DNA from: Agmasoma carcini (nom. nud.)
Lineage: Eukaryota; Microsporidia; Thelohaniidae
Direction: 5' to 3'
Assembly: GCA_029232285.1 (NCBI GenBank)
Contig: JAOXFI010000034.1
Location: forward strand, 1 to 35,944
Length of the DNA: 35,944 bases
Every line of letters begins with the position of its first letter. Position 1 is the stretch's first letter. Of this stretch, positions 10,801-20,243 are shown one piece after another. A model generated the notes under the pieces. The model saw only the letters and a program-made list of their open reading frames with translations, had not been told where the DNA came from and made no database searches. Position numbers and translations under genes: made by a program.

Positions 10801-10890
10801 GTGGTCCGGAATGTCCAATTGTGGTGTTTTAGTACTATTTTTCGTCTCTGGCTTCTGTGTAGACATCCAGTCTATGTTTACTTCTTTCAT
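7825..10890 (-). CDS. DNA2: Dna2-type nuclease/helicase
   Basis: A 1021-aa protein. Dna2 trims long 5' flaps during Okazaki fragment maturation and resects double-strand breaks in the nucleus. The nuclease domain shows GKID (264-267) followed by EIK (276-278), the metal-binding D...ExK set, then HRAQALLYYLLL. Cysteines 151, 346, 348 and 352 probably form the family's iron-sulfur cluster, though the C-x-C-x3-C spacing looks tighter than usual. A long acidic, low-complexity linker (about 520-660) joins it to a superfamily 1 helicase: Walker A GMPGTGKST (725-733), Walker B VVDEGSQ (818-824), GDHLQLKPL, QYRMG (881-885), TIDKFQGSEDDRI and RLNVALTRA (982-990). I took the first ATG, at 10890: a frame extension two codons upstream would need TTG. 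A second ATG at 10866 is possible. The nearest AAATTT is 41 bases upstream. The length is close to human DNA2. Confidence 0.95.
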   Translation of the reverse strand: MKEVNIDWMSTQKPETKNSTKTPQLDIPDHNFWTKTAEYVSSDDRESVGITPKTFTIDSVEEHEDHVVLNSSEGSIHVSGAWSSLSFSPHQKVKLTSCICCSDVNLDIDSDEIFSSDSENGKTKEKHNYYVSNDNNYLLFDDDVMSVTQFCKSIECTNFPLFQKKIEQLDFKFQNPFIAIGVILHSVIEQALLMENYSIDFLKNEIRNQAKENLILLYISKISLREFIIECEAQIKNVVEFCKKTSGITDVEKPVFSTLFNLKGKIDCMSPRNLFEIKTGSVHRMDHRAQALLYYLLLKENIDFDIIPYLHYLKSSQLHKVDVKHSEIVALLVKRNVVATGHFKDCECSNECSIFKKINSLDNNHFLKRQFKAIDDESNVSLRFFEATIMEVSLNIVTISSNIEVFEGGYLGIYTDSKQFLGKGRVDRIRGNDIIIKLLGDGFVNSDMNILVVIDNNSNFYKYMRYSLFYVAYPRYVVYRMGSYNLPGEELGMDVPLYCDEEFNVTFDFKSSLDTEYEQFTKKNIEESDEIVVDDMFSSEQDHISLDDSDVSVIFTDEGDAKPLDTEKSSTTIRSCKFLDDVFETSPNVDDSSFCSLDSSFNPTISSEDELLGEPLIIKKGQEVNKSNLELREIDINVDKRVKSDKDKEVVFNMCKKDIFINNDIKNTTEPSSDYIDYFTPQTNKCSYTLQIPDKFKSEFINLNEDQKEALFKALNTDDYRIIHGMPGTGKSTLIALLIRILLFYGKKVLLICYTHLAIENLIKKLKSINIYYSKKEGNNYKTYEEMMKRFTNIQLVVGTCYCFSDPVFIERKFDYCVVDEGSQQHLLLTLIPLSLSKKFCVVGDHLQLKPLTKTSKTLSLSLFEYLLKTNPDKVNVLKYQYRMGNEIMRLPNVLFYKNRLKGFDKESKCEFIDSTTINESQFFNNYEATILCYFNSQVSYIKSLTSNRVTTIDKFQGSEDDRIIVVFDPVVSCSVLESKERLNVALTRAKTHLILLGKRNEMMKIELFKSLLNIIEDGKN

Positions 10891-11322
10891 CCACAAACTT
10901 GGATAAGCTTGAAAAAAGTTCTTATATTTGAAAATTTTAGAGTAAAACCCTTAGACTAGATTTATAAAAAGCTTTGAATATCCAATAATCTACGAATGGC
11001 TATGTATAAGACATTGGTCGTAATTCATATCAACCATTAGCGATAATCTAAAATATTTGATGCTGATGATGGTTAATACCAAAATGGGCATGTAAATATA
11101 TTTCATTAACCTAATAAAGTATTAATATCAATAAATTATTATATTTTTTTTCAATTTATAACAAACTAAAAAGGGAAATATCACACCATTTCTATTTAAG
11201 CTCCTAATGTATAAATTTCTGGTACACTTTACATTAATAATATATTTTTCTATAATTAAAAACTAAATGACTTCTTCTATTATAAAAAACTGAATCTTTC
11301 CTTAAAGTAAAAATATTTTTAT
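10891..11322. other. spacer between DNA2 and the UTP4-like gene
   Basis: 432 bases of AT-rich sequence with the DNA2 upstream region at its left side, including AAAATTTT at 10931-10938. No gene, repeat or structured RNA is visible. Confidence 0.5.
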
Positions 11323-12906
11323 TTATTCATGTCCGTATCTCTTTTTATGAACCGAAAAGGGTTGTTTCATCTTAACCATTACTAAATGATCATTATGAAT
11401 TGCTCCACCCACTACGATTGGTCCAACGTCTAAACTTTTATTTTTTATAAAAAGACTCTTTGAATTGTAGAAGTATTCGCTATTAATTAAGCCTATGGTT
11501 GAATGGTATTTATTTCCTATTTTTAAATTGTGCTCGTAACCATATGACTTCAAAGAGACGAGTGGTGTTATTGTATCATCAACTATCTTAACATCTGCTA
11601 AAAGTTCAGTATCTTTGTTGTATTTAACGCTTATCTTATAATATTTAAGTATTTCTTCTATATAACTGTTAATTGTACAATCAATTTCAGAAATAATTTC
11701 AAATTTATCAAGATCGAATATGATCAATTTAGTGTATGTGAACAATATAAGGTTTTGATTATAAAAATAAATCTTAACACTCCTTTCAAACTCCTTAACC
11801 TTCTCTAATTTAGGAACTTCACCGCTGTAAAAGAAAAATAAATTTGTTTTTTCACCTGATGAATAGCAAATATATTTATCATGAACACCGGCACATATCA
11901 GCGCATCATTCAAATTAAAATTTAGGTAGTGTGTGAAATCACCAGTTATAAGTGATTTATCAATTTTAAAATTAACCTTAGAATCAAAGTCTTGAACCAA
12001 TGATTTATCAAATTCTTTACTCTTATGATAAAGATCAATCGATCTACAATAAGACGTATAAAAATAGTCCTTAACATATCCAACATTTATATTTTCATAC
12101 AACCTCTTTACCTTTACAAAATCATTGCTATAGTAAAAGGCCAAATGATCAGAAACAGACATTAACCTACCATTATTTTCTAATAGACCAGTTATGGGTG
12201 TGAATGACCTGCTATTTGAGTATTTTTTGATTAATTTACCATCCTTTATAACATAATTAACAAGTTTACCTTCTGATGTAGATACATTGATCGATTTTGT
12301 GCATATGATGTCAGATATGTTGCTTTCATCAACAGAATCCAATACCACTAATGATTTAATATCAATTAATATAAGTTCAAAATCATTAAATGCTACTATA
12401 TAATCACAAAAGATATCAAAACCGGTAACTTTCAAATCAATTTCTCTGTATTTCTTAAAGTCTTTTGAAATTCTAAATAAATTAGAAGAGGTTGCCCATC
12501 CTAGGATTCCATTCTTATATTTAATATATGTTAGCTTTGTGTCCTTCAACTTTGTATTTTCTAACTCAAATTTCTCTAAAAATTTTGTATATTTTAAGAT
12601 TTCACCAAATTCGTTTACAAAAATAATACCATCATCACAGCCGCAGAACTTTATTGGACTGAAGCCAAGCTTTTCTATGTTTAGGGTGTTGATATTTATA
12701 AACATTGAGCCTATAAATATGTGATTACCAACTATATGTGAGTTAGACACTTGAAAAGGTGTTATAAACTTAAATAATGATCTTAAGGACATAGTGTTTA
12801 TGAATTCTACAGTCTTATTTTCCCTAAATACAACTATTAGATCATCGCTAGAGCATACTGAGGTAATTGAAGATCTAAAAGTCTTTACAAATGTTGTAAC
12901 CTTCAT
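11323..12906 (-). CDS. probable UTP4/cirhin-like beta-propeller protein
   Basis: A 527-aa protein made of repeating short beta strands with few canonical GH...WD repeats, which suggests a diverged double propeller. The closest match I can argue is Utp4 (cirhin), a t-UTP subunit of the small-subunit processome needed for early 18S rRNA maturation in the nucleolus. The argument is the end: PIVVGG, then DHLVMVKM, then a basic tail HKKRYGHE resembling the family's final VVVE...KKKRFG motif. The opening VTTFVKTFRSSITSVCSSDD also suits a first propeller strand. Family members are about 690-780 aa, so this would be shortened. The start is the ATG at 12906: a box AAATTT lies 7 bases upstream, and an 18-codon longer reading would need a TTG start. 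Other large WD40 proteins cannot be excluded. Confidence 0.5.
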   Translation of the reverse strand: MKVTTFVKTFRSSITSVCSSDDLIVVFRENKTVEFINTMSLRSLFKFITPFQVSNSHIVGNHIFIGSMFININTLNIEKLGFSPIKFCGCDDGIIFVNEFGEILKYTKFLEKFELENTKLKDTKLTYIKYKNGILGWATSSNLFRISKDFKKYREIDLKVTGFDIFCDYIVAFNDFELILIDIKSLVVLDSVDESNISDIICTKSINVSTSEGKLVNYVIKDGKLIKKYSNSRSFTPITGLLENNGRLMSVSDHLAFYYSNDFVKVKRLYENINVGYVKDYFYTSYCRSIDLYHKSKEFDKSLVQDFDSKVNFKIDKSLITGDFTHYLNFNLNDALICAGVHDKYICYSSGEKTNLFFFYSGEVPKLEKVKEFERSVKIYFYNQNLILFTYTKLIIFDLDKFEIISEIDCTINSYIEEILKYYKISVKYNKDTELLADVKIVDDTITPLVSLKSYGYEHNLKIGNKYHSTIGLINSEYFYNSKSLFIKNKSLDVGPIVVGGAIHNDHLVMVKMKQPFSVHKKRYGHE

Positions 12907-12913
12907 AGGAAAA

Positions 12914-12919
12914 AAATTT
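12914..12919 (-). promoter_or_regulatory. AAATTT start-proximal box, UTP4-like gene
   Basis: Exact AAATTT 7 bases upstream of the ATG at 12906. It decides between this start and a longer in-frame reading. Confidence 0.5.
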
Positions 12920-14279
12920 GTAAAAAATTGAAAATGATTATAAAAACTTAAGTAAAGCAAATAAAGAAACGTAATTATAAAATAAAAGTATGTTTGTAGG
13001 TAAATTGATATATAATAGAAGAATGTATCAGAATTACTTTACATACACACGTTTTAACGTTATATTTTATAAAATAGCAAAAATTAAGTGAAAAATTTAA
13101 GAAAATGGCTAGAACAGTATAAAATAGAGCTATTTATAAGAAATTGTTTAATAAGATTGTAAATATTGATTTCAAATCTATCTAAGTCACACCATCAGAT
13201 ATAATTTAAATATTTCGTCATTTTTTTATATTTTATCAATAATAATGGACCAACATTCAACTATATATGGTTAGTATACGAATTATATAGTGTAATGATT
13301 GAAATTTGATTCTAAATGCACATTGATAAGCTTAATTCCTTAAAAATATAATAAGAGGGATCATGAACATTTATTAAATCTTAAATAGTACAATACATAT
13401 CTTTATCAAGTGATAAGGATATTAATTAATTAAAAATAAGATTTGTAGTATAAAATATTCATCACTAACTAATTTTATTTATAAGAAGAATATACTAGCT
13501 TGTTGATTATCAAGTTTTTATATTTTTAGTTGAAATTAAAATATTTAAATGTATGTAGCTCTATAGACTTTCATTTTAAATTTAATCAAATTACACAACA
13601 ATAAAAATTTGAAAATATTTTATTGTTTTAGTTTTAAATGTCACAAAATTATATATGAACTATTGGAGTTACATCTATTATGTTAAAGTGGCTTTTTTAT
13701 TTATTTATTTGCTGTTTAATTATAATAATTGTATCTACAATTGTCATACAACTCATATTTGGATCATATTTTTCATTTTGGGTTTGGGTTATGTTCAATT
13801 CAAATAATAAATAATTTTTTTGATTTTTAAAATCTATGATTTTATCTTAAAGAATATTTTCTATGTATCCACTATATATCACATTTTATTATATCAATGG
13901 TGGTTAATATCACCCATCTTATTGCTATTTAGTAAGATACAGTCAGCTAATACCTTTTATTAATATATCAGTACCGCTTTATATGCTTCTGTTATAAGAA
14001 GAGAAACATATAGATAAAATCAATTTCGATATTTAATTATATTATATCAGATTTAAAATATAATTCTATTAGAAGAATAGGTTTAATTGAAAAAGTTTTT
14101 GTACTGTTAGTATTTTCAATCTAAAAATCATATACTGCGCGGTGTACACCTATAGGATTATTGGAAAGGGCCAGTTAGTATATATTTGAATTATTGTTAA
14201 AGATACCGGAATGCAAAGCAAGGGAAGTTAACGATAATTTTGGTGTTGTGAATTTATTTTTTCTAATTGTAATGAATTT
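12920..14279. other. gene-poor spacer
   Basis: AT-rich sequence after the 5' end of the UTP4-like gene. The only candidate is the 44-aa frame at 13680-13814, listed separately. A less AT-rich patch near 14130-14200 (GCGCGGTGTACACC, GGAAAGGGCC) has no assignable meaning. Confidence 0.45.
13680..13814 (+). CDS. possible 44-aa hydrophobic peptide
   Basis: An ATG-to-TAA frame of 44 codons. Residues 3-29 are almost all hydrophobic (LFYLFICC, LIIIIVSTIVIQLIF) and would span a membrane once. Then comes an aromatic SYFSFWVWVMF and a short polar tail NSNNK. It resembles tiny membrane subunits (Ost4- or Tom-type) only in general character. No AAATTT box sits next to the ATG, and hydrophobic frames arise easily in AT-rich DNA, so it is a weak candidate. 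Confidence 0.22.
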   Translation: MLKWLFYLFICCLIIIIVSTIVIQLIFGSYFSFWVWVMFNSNNK

Positions 14280-14520
14280 CCACCTTTAAATCAAACAAAA
14301 TACGAAGCTCTTTTATGTATAGAGAAGGTAAGAAATTTGAAATGATAGCCCATGTTTGTTCCGCTATTTATTATTGGGTGGAATTGAACAAAGCACCGAA
14401 TCTTTTATATCTTCTGAGAAGGTAAGAAATTTGAAATGATAGCCCATGTTTGTTCCGCTATTTACTATTAGGTGGAATTGAACAAAGCGCCGAATCTTTT
14501 ATATCTTTTGGTGCTTTTGT
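14280..14520 (+). pseudogene. ISXO2-type transposase relic, amino-terminal part
   Basis: One plus-strand frame reads STFKSNKIRSSFM, then EGKKFEMIAHVCSAIYYWVE. This fits the end of the ISXO2 zinc ribbon (the C..C...SIRxxSFF segment) and the next helix (IxxLIYYW). A 94-bp tandem duplication repeats the helix segment and breaks the frame. No DDE core follows in the same frame. The identification rests on a short pattern and is moderate. Confidence 0.45.
14322..14509. repeat. 94-bp tandem duplication, two copies
   Basis: Two adjacent copies of a 94-base unit that begins GAGAAGGTAAGAAATTTG, joined at 14415/14416. They differ at only a few positions, so the duplication is recent compared with the decay of the surrounding relic. 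Confidence 0.93.
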
Positions 14521-14759
14521 GAAACCAATTTGGCAGCCTTTCCTTCAATTCACTTAATACTTTTTAATAATTTATTAAATCTATATTTTTGAATAATACT
14601 AGATTTTAGCTTTTTTGGTTAGAGATGTTACCTGTATTATTTATGGATAGACGTAGATCAAACATAGCAAAACATAAGAGATAAAAACATTAAAGAAATG
14701 ATTAATTGTTAATAGAATTATAGCTAAAGAAAAGATATATAGTTTCAGATGTATTTGAA

Positions 14760-15010
14760 CCTTATAAAAGAAACACAGATGGATGTACATGAAGATGTTA
14801 TAATCATAAATTCAATTGTAATACAGATTATACCTGCTATTAAAATTCGATATTTAATTGATCAAACAAGGTGTTCACTGATTCAAAACTTTTAAAATTT
14901 AGAAATTTTTTATTTATTTAATATTTTATTGGTATTATACCATTAACAAATATGTGTTACGGGATTAGCTATAAAAGTTGATAGGGGTATAATAAATTTT
15001 AAAGCTTTAA
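14760..15010 (+). pseudogene. possible second ISXO2 amino-terminal relic
   Basis: Plus-strand fragments DGCT.RCYNHKF, SIFN and FTDSKLLKFRNFLFI resemble the WRC...SIFxxSKLxLxxxLxLIY layout of the ISXO2 amino-terminal domain, in mixed frames with stops. This may be a separate copy or a continuation of the relic at 14280. Weak. Confidence 0.28.
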
Positions 15011-15162
15011 AGATATAGAAGATGAATTACAACTAATAGAACTGATGTAATAATACAATCATAGGGACATATACGATCACAATTCCAAATAAAGAGGTAA
15101 CCTCATAATTCCGATAAATTGTAGCGCTGGTTGTGTGATTTGGATAGATGAACATAAAAGCT

Positions 15163-15215
15163 ATTAAAGACTTAATCAATATTATTTCATCTATAATATT
15201 GATTAAGTCTTTAAT
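15163..15215. repeat. perfect 23-bp inverted repeat with 7-base loop
   Basis: Bases 15163-15185 (start ATTAAAGACTTAATCAAT) are the exact reverse complement of 15193-15215. The loop is TTCATCT. No gene abuts it, so a terminator role is unsupported. It could be a hairpin RNA, a palindromic insertion remnant or a replication-generated palindrome. Confidence 0.95.
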
Positions 15216-16716
15216 ATGAATTCGTGAACCCTGTTAGTATAGTTAATTATCAGGCTGTTGTGTTATTTAATATTAATAACTACAATAAATAAGAAAAATG
15301 TATCAGCACACAAGGTAATGAAATATTTTTATAAATTACTTACAATTAAATTAAATATATTGAAGCGCTTTTATAATTGTAATCAACGAGATAAAATGTG
15401 AAATATTTGTATAAAAGAAACAAAGGCGTTAAAACCTAGAGATGCTCGAATAAATCTTGTAAAAATCATAAAATAATTTTTAATAAGAATTGATAGTTTC
15501 TTTAAATATTTTCATATGATTTAAGTCTAATTAAGTCTTTAATTATTAAATATGAAGGTCTTGTATCTAATTTTTTCTATACGTATCGAAGATTGATTTC
15601 TAAAGTAAAAAGCATACCTAAGAAACTTATTATTTCTCAAATATCCTCAGGTTGTACCAATCTTTTGTTGAAACGATACTAAACTATAAATATAAATATA
15701 ATAGACTATCACTTTTAAATTAAAATGATACATTTGGAATTGTTATGATTTAAGACAATATAAGAAGTGTATTTGTAGTTGTTATTCCTGATGATAAGAA
15801 ACCCACTATAATTATAAAATAGATAGATCTTCAATCAAACATAAAAACTGATGAACATCGATATTATGCGGCATTCACTGAGCATATTTTTAGTCCTAAA
15901 ACGATATGTCCATAAATATAAATTCATAAATCAGTTTCATAGAATTAATACAAAAACCGTTGAATCATTGAATATTGAGTTAAAGTTTTGAATTTAACAA
16001 AGAAAGGGTGTTAATGCTGAAATACAGGAATCTCCCAATTGATTTTGTTTCAATTTTAACAACAAAGATTCTTTGGTTGATCCATATTTTAAATAACTTA
16101 AATATGGGTTTTTTAGAACGCCTTAAACATTATCGCAATCTTTCTGTATTGTTTTTGTATTCAAACTGTATATTTTCATTCAAAGTACATATGATTTTTT
16201 AGTGAGTAAATTTTTCACTATATTATCAACCCTTCGTTAAATTTTACAATCAATGTACATTTTTATGAAAAAATTGAGATGATTTTTTTTGAATTCAAAC
16301 CGTATATTTACGAATCAATGTGTGGATTTTTTGCAACCAATTGTAAACTTTACCAACCAAACGCAAACCTATGAATTTTACCCTTTAAAAATTAAAAAGA
16401 AAATATCATCAAACTATTATGATTTTTTATTTAAAACCTTTAACAAATCTGTTAAATATTAAGAAAAATGAAATATATTTGATTAAATATTAAAAGGTTT
16501 GATTAAACACACCATTTAAGTGAATAATTACAATGCATTTCGCTAATTGTCAATTTTTCAGATTGTATGAATATATAACCGGTTTTAATAGGAAAATACC
16601 AATGATATTATAAGAATAGATAAAGTCTTTTAATTTCTTCTTATTTAAACTATTTTGTATTACAAAATAAAGTTTGTATTTATCCCACCTAGTTATTGTG
16701 TATAATAATTAAAATG
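15216..16716. other. gene-poor spacer
   Basis: 1.5 kb of AT-rich sequence without a credible frame. A 64-codon frame at 16008-16202 starts with GTG and looks random. No transposon landmark was recognised. Confidence 0.45.
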
Positions 16717-17034
16717 GGTTGTGGTGAAAAGTTTTCTGTCTGGAAAACACACTGGGAAAAAAACAGTAAAATACAAAATAATGAAAACCTTTCAAAGCAT
16801 ATCATAATAAGAAAGGAGATTAAAACTTTGAATATGTAATAAAACAATAAACGTGAAATAAAAAGATCATTTTATTTTTTGTCAATCAAGAAATAATCTA
16901 ATAAAGAGACTTAAATTTTTGGTATATTTTATTTTAGAAAAAAAATTAAAAACAATACAAATACTCATAGTAATTGATAAGAAGCAATGTTGTTTATATT
17001 TAAAAACCATTCAAAATTTGATTTAGGAAGAAAA

Positions 17035-17165
17035 TAAAAAACGAGTTAAAATTGATGTCACAGAAGATTTTCTGATTGAAGTGGATGAATCTGAACTATC
17101 AAAACTCAAAAACAATCAAAGCCGTAAAGTAAAAACATATCTTATATTTGGCAGTGTATGTAGAA
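17035..17165 (+). pseudogene. ISXO2 transposase DDE-core fragment
   Basis: A stop-free plus-strand stretch reads KIDVTEDFLIEVDESELSKL, then a basic QSRKVK and YLIFGSVCR. This is the IxIDES...R(R)VK...VFGG segment with the first catalytic Asp in VDES (17081-17089). Nothing else of the protein follows, so it is a truncated copy only about 360 bases from the left inverted repeat. Confidence 0.65.
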
Positions 17166-17499
17166 TGTATAATAATTTTAGATTTTTAATAATTTATAAA
17201 AAGACAATTTTACAGTAAAACAACTGATTAGAATATAATCAAAGGCCCTCGTAATATAATTTCTAATAATTTTTCAACACATATTTCTTTGTCGAATAAT
17301 GGATTAAGATACAAATTTTCTTGGATATGTTAATCATAAAAGAAAATTCATGGATCCAAACAACCCAATAATTCATACATAGAACATTGAGGACTGCTGT
17401 ATAAAACTCCGGTAAAATTAGCACTTTTTATTATTATAGAAATATTAATAAATAAAAACCTTTTTAATAATTCTAAAAACATTTTATTACAATAAGACG

Positions 17500-18420
17500 G
17501 ATTTTTTTGTTACCTCACTATATGCATCAATTTATAGTCCTTTTCAAAATTACTTAGATTATCATACGAAACATGTTTCTTGATTTCAGTTCAATTATAA
17601 GACCCGACCATACACTTTCTATAGTATTTGTATGATCTTCTCTACCTGTTCCTAAACCACTTACTGTAGTTAATTATACCATCTCGACATGCAGAGTTTT
17701 CAACAGCTGCGGGATAAGATGAAAACCCATCTGTTTTGATTAATGAACCATTCATTATGTTATTTTTATAAATATTTTTTAAGTCTCAACTAACTTATCT
17801 AGTAAAACTTCAAGAGCTATTCTTTTGTGACTTCATACATTGTACCAATGATCTATTTCGTTCTCCGTGTTTAAGTCTTCATAATTGAGGTTTAAAAATA
17901 AGCTTTCTACGGCAGCATCCTGTTTTATCGGTTTATACAGACCCTTTAATTGCTTAAATTTTCACCTTTCTGTCTAACAATATCACCAATTTCTTTGATA
18001 AAAATGTTTTTAAGTTTAATATAAGTTTTTTTCGCTTATGTAATTGCGCAACAGTTGATCAATTTGGTGTTTTATATGCATATAAATATGTGAACGATAC
18101 AATTTTGTTTTTTATTCTTGGGAAATTGATGATGAAATATTCATTGATCTTATATTCTTTAAGATATATATTGCATATTAATACAATGCCATTTAAATGT
18201 TTTTTTGACTTTAACGTCTTACACTCTCTAGTCAATACGTTTCTCGATTGACATTTTGAGTTTTACCAGTAATTTTAAAAATAAGAATGTGTTTTTTTCA
18301 TAGTTAATTCATTTATTTATGTTACGATGTCATCTTTTAGCTCCAAGGGCTGAATCATGTGCTTTCCTGTATAGAACATTGTGTGTCAATGGGGTTTAAT
18401 CAAGAAAATGTCTTATACAA
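17500..18420 (-). pseudogene. ISXO2 transposase relic, minus-strand copy
   Basis: Minus-strand landmarks occur in order. VESLF (about 17910) is a damaged V/IDESLF. SLIKTDGFSSYPAAVEN (about 17690-17745) is the second Asp block (HTDGWSSYP in relatives). DHTNTIESVW (17608-17640) is the last catalytic Glu block. RYDNLSNFEK continues near 17550. At least four frame changes or stops interrupt it. The amino-terminal zinc ribbon expected near 18350 is not clear. Confidence 0.7.
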
Positions 18421-18604
18421 ACCACAAAAACAATTATTTATACATAGAATAATATTTATTTAGAAAAAATGAGGAATAAGGCAAGATGTTAAGTTTTTTA
18501 ATTTTTCATAAATAAAATTTCATATTTTTAAATTCTACTATTTTATTTAAGTGAATGAATTTTTCACAGTGTGTTTTCCCACCGGAAACTTTGCCACCAC
18601 AACC

Positions 18605-19787
18605 TGTAAATAAATATAATATTGTTTTTTAGGATAAAATACCTATATTCATTTCTTTAACGAAACTAAACACCCTTATTCCCATTATTGTATGATATGA
18701 GACTTTTATCAACTATTTGATACAGTCTAGCACCTTGCAACAGAATCCCGTTACATTTTCTTGGACGGGTTATTGTACAATACTTAACATTTAAATTTTA
18801 AAGCATTAACAGAATATTATTACTATAGCTTATCAATTCTAATATTTGACAAATTGTGTATTTTCTTGAATAAAATCAGAAATAATAGATTAAAATATTC
18901 AATTTACGATTATCGGTGTCACATAATTACTCTTTCTAAACTTTCACCCACTGTGTTGGTATATCCTTTATTAAACAATCTTTGTTAATAACCCTTCTCT
19001 TTTTAAGAATTAAGCTATCTTAAGATTGATTCTATTATTTCAAAAAAATCAACCTACCTTATAAAATATGAAATCTTTGTTCAATTGATCCATTTATATT
19101 AGTTTAAAATATTAAAAACATGTTTTTACACTCTACATGTAGCATCACATCGCCTTAACAATTTCTATTATGATTACAACAACCCAGAATCACAATACAT
19201 TATTTTATATAAAATCTATCTACGTACAACGATTATGGGTCAACTCCTACACCTAAGACACGACAAAAAAACTAATCATAGATAAAAAGGACTCTTGAAT
19301 TAAAATATTGAGAGATAAAACCATTTATTCTAATTCATATCGAATTCTGTTAAAATCAGGACAATCAAGAGTGTGCTTATCCATTAATAGATAGTCAACA
19401 CATATATAGAACAAAGTAGGAATATCGATTAATATTTGTAGTAATATTTTTATTATTGAACTTAAATTAAAAATAACACTTTCATTTTATAATTTTCATT
19501 ATTGAAAAAATTCGTTTTTATTAAGAATATTTGTAAAATATGATCTATAAAATGACAAATTTTACAAATAATCATTAAAATGCGTCTTGTTTTAGATATT
19601 TCTAGTATTTTACCAGCAGATAGTAATTGAAATAATACTCCTGATGGAAATATTAATAAATATACGTAAGATATACCATCATTTCTTAAAAAAGACTGAT
19701 ATATGATTGCAATAGTATTTAGAAAGTTAAAAAGATCGTACCTGACGAGTATCTTTAAGGTTTGTCGTATTTCATAAGCTTCTTAAA
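18605..19787. other. gene-poor spacer
   Basis: AT-rich sequence right of the inverted-repeat element. I recognise no frame, repeat or RNA gene. Confidence 0.45.
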
Positions 19788-20243
19788 TTAAATATAACAC
19801 TTACTGTACGCATAGTAGTTTAAACCACAGATGGTTAACATATTCTTATTGATATCATATGATGTGGTTCTAGTTTTTTTGTATTTGTATAAAAGTTCTA
19901 GAAGGGATATAAGAAGATAGGTAGAGGAGATTAGTGTTATAGTATTGCAATATTCAAAAGAATTGATAACTAAGAAATAAACAACAAAGATATCGTAAAA
20001 GATATGAATCATACTGAAAGCATGCCTATATATTTCTTTACTAAGTATAGCCTCTGCAACATTGATTGTATTGAATAAGTTTAGAGTATGAAGTGTAAAA
20101 TAGTTAAGAATGCAATTGATTCTATTCACATTTGAAATGTTCTGCTTTAGATGTACGGCTATTAATAGACCTTTAACCATGAAGATGGTAAAATGTAATA
20201 AAATGTTAAGCATATCTGATTTTTTAGTTACATTTAAATTCAT
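19788..20243 (-). CDS. hypothetical multi-pass membrane protein
   Basis: A 151-aa frame with ATG start. Hydrophobic stretches lie at about 11-32, 44-66, 79-96 and 101-118, separated by short loops, with a lysine-rich loop near 120-127 (YKYKKTRTT) and a Tyr/Cys-rich end. This could be a four-helix membrane protein. I recognise no family. It stands alone between two large spacers and has no AAATTT box near its start, so its reality rests on length and the ordered hydrophobic pattern. Confidence 0.4.
   Translation of the reverse strand: MNLNVTKKSDMLNILLHFTIFMVKGLLIAVHLKQNISNVNRINCILNYFTLHTLNLFNTINVAEAILSKEIYRHAFSMIHIFYDIFVVYFLVINSFEYCNTITLISSTYLLISLLELLYKYKKTRTTSYDINKNMLTICGLNYYAYSKCYI

Larger units (their letters stand above)
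16717..18604. mobile_element. composite ISXO2/Merlin-like transposon remnant bounded by inverted repeats
   Basis: The left edge (16717 onward, GGTTGTGGTG...) and the reverse complement of the right edge (ending 18604) share an imperfect inverted repeat of about 46 bases. Both contain GGTTGTGGTG and GGAAAACACACTG or GGGAAAACACACTG, separated by a variable AAAGTTT core. Inside lie two transposase relics pointing toward each other: a short plus-strand DDE piece and a longer minus-strand copy. I find no clear flanking target duplication (left flank AATTAAAATG, right flank TGTAAATAAA). The structure suggests two insertions, or an inversion within one element. Confidence 0.7.

Noticed and set aside
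14376..14410. TTGTTCAATTCCACC on the minus strand resembles a tRNA T-arm
   Set aside because: The five-base T stem does not pair and the sequence sits in the duplicated transposase segment.
16008..16202. 64-codon plus-strand frame
   Set aside because: It begins with GTG, lacks an AAATTT box and shows no family pattern; it is likely random in AT-rich DNA.
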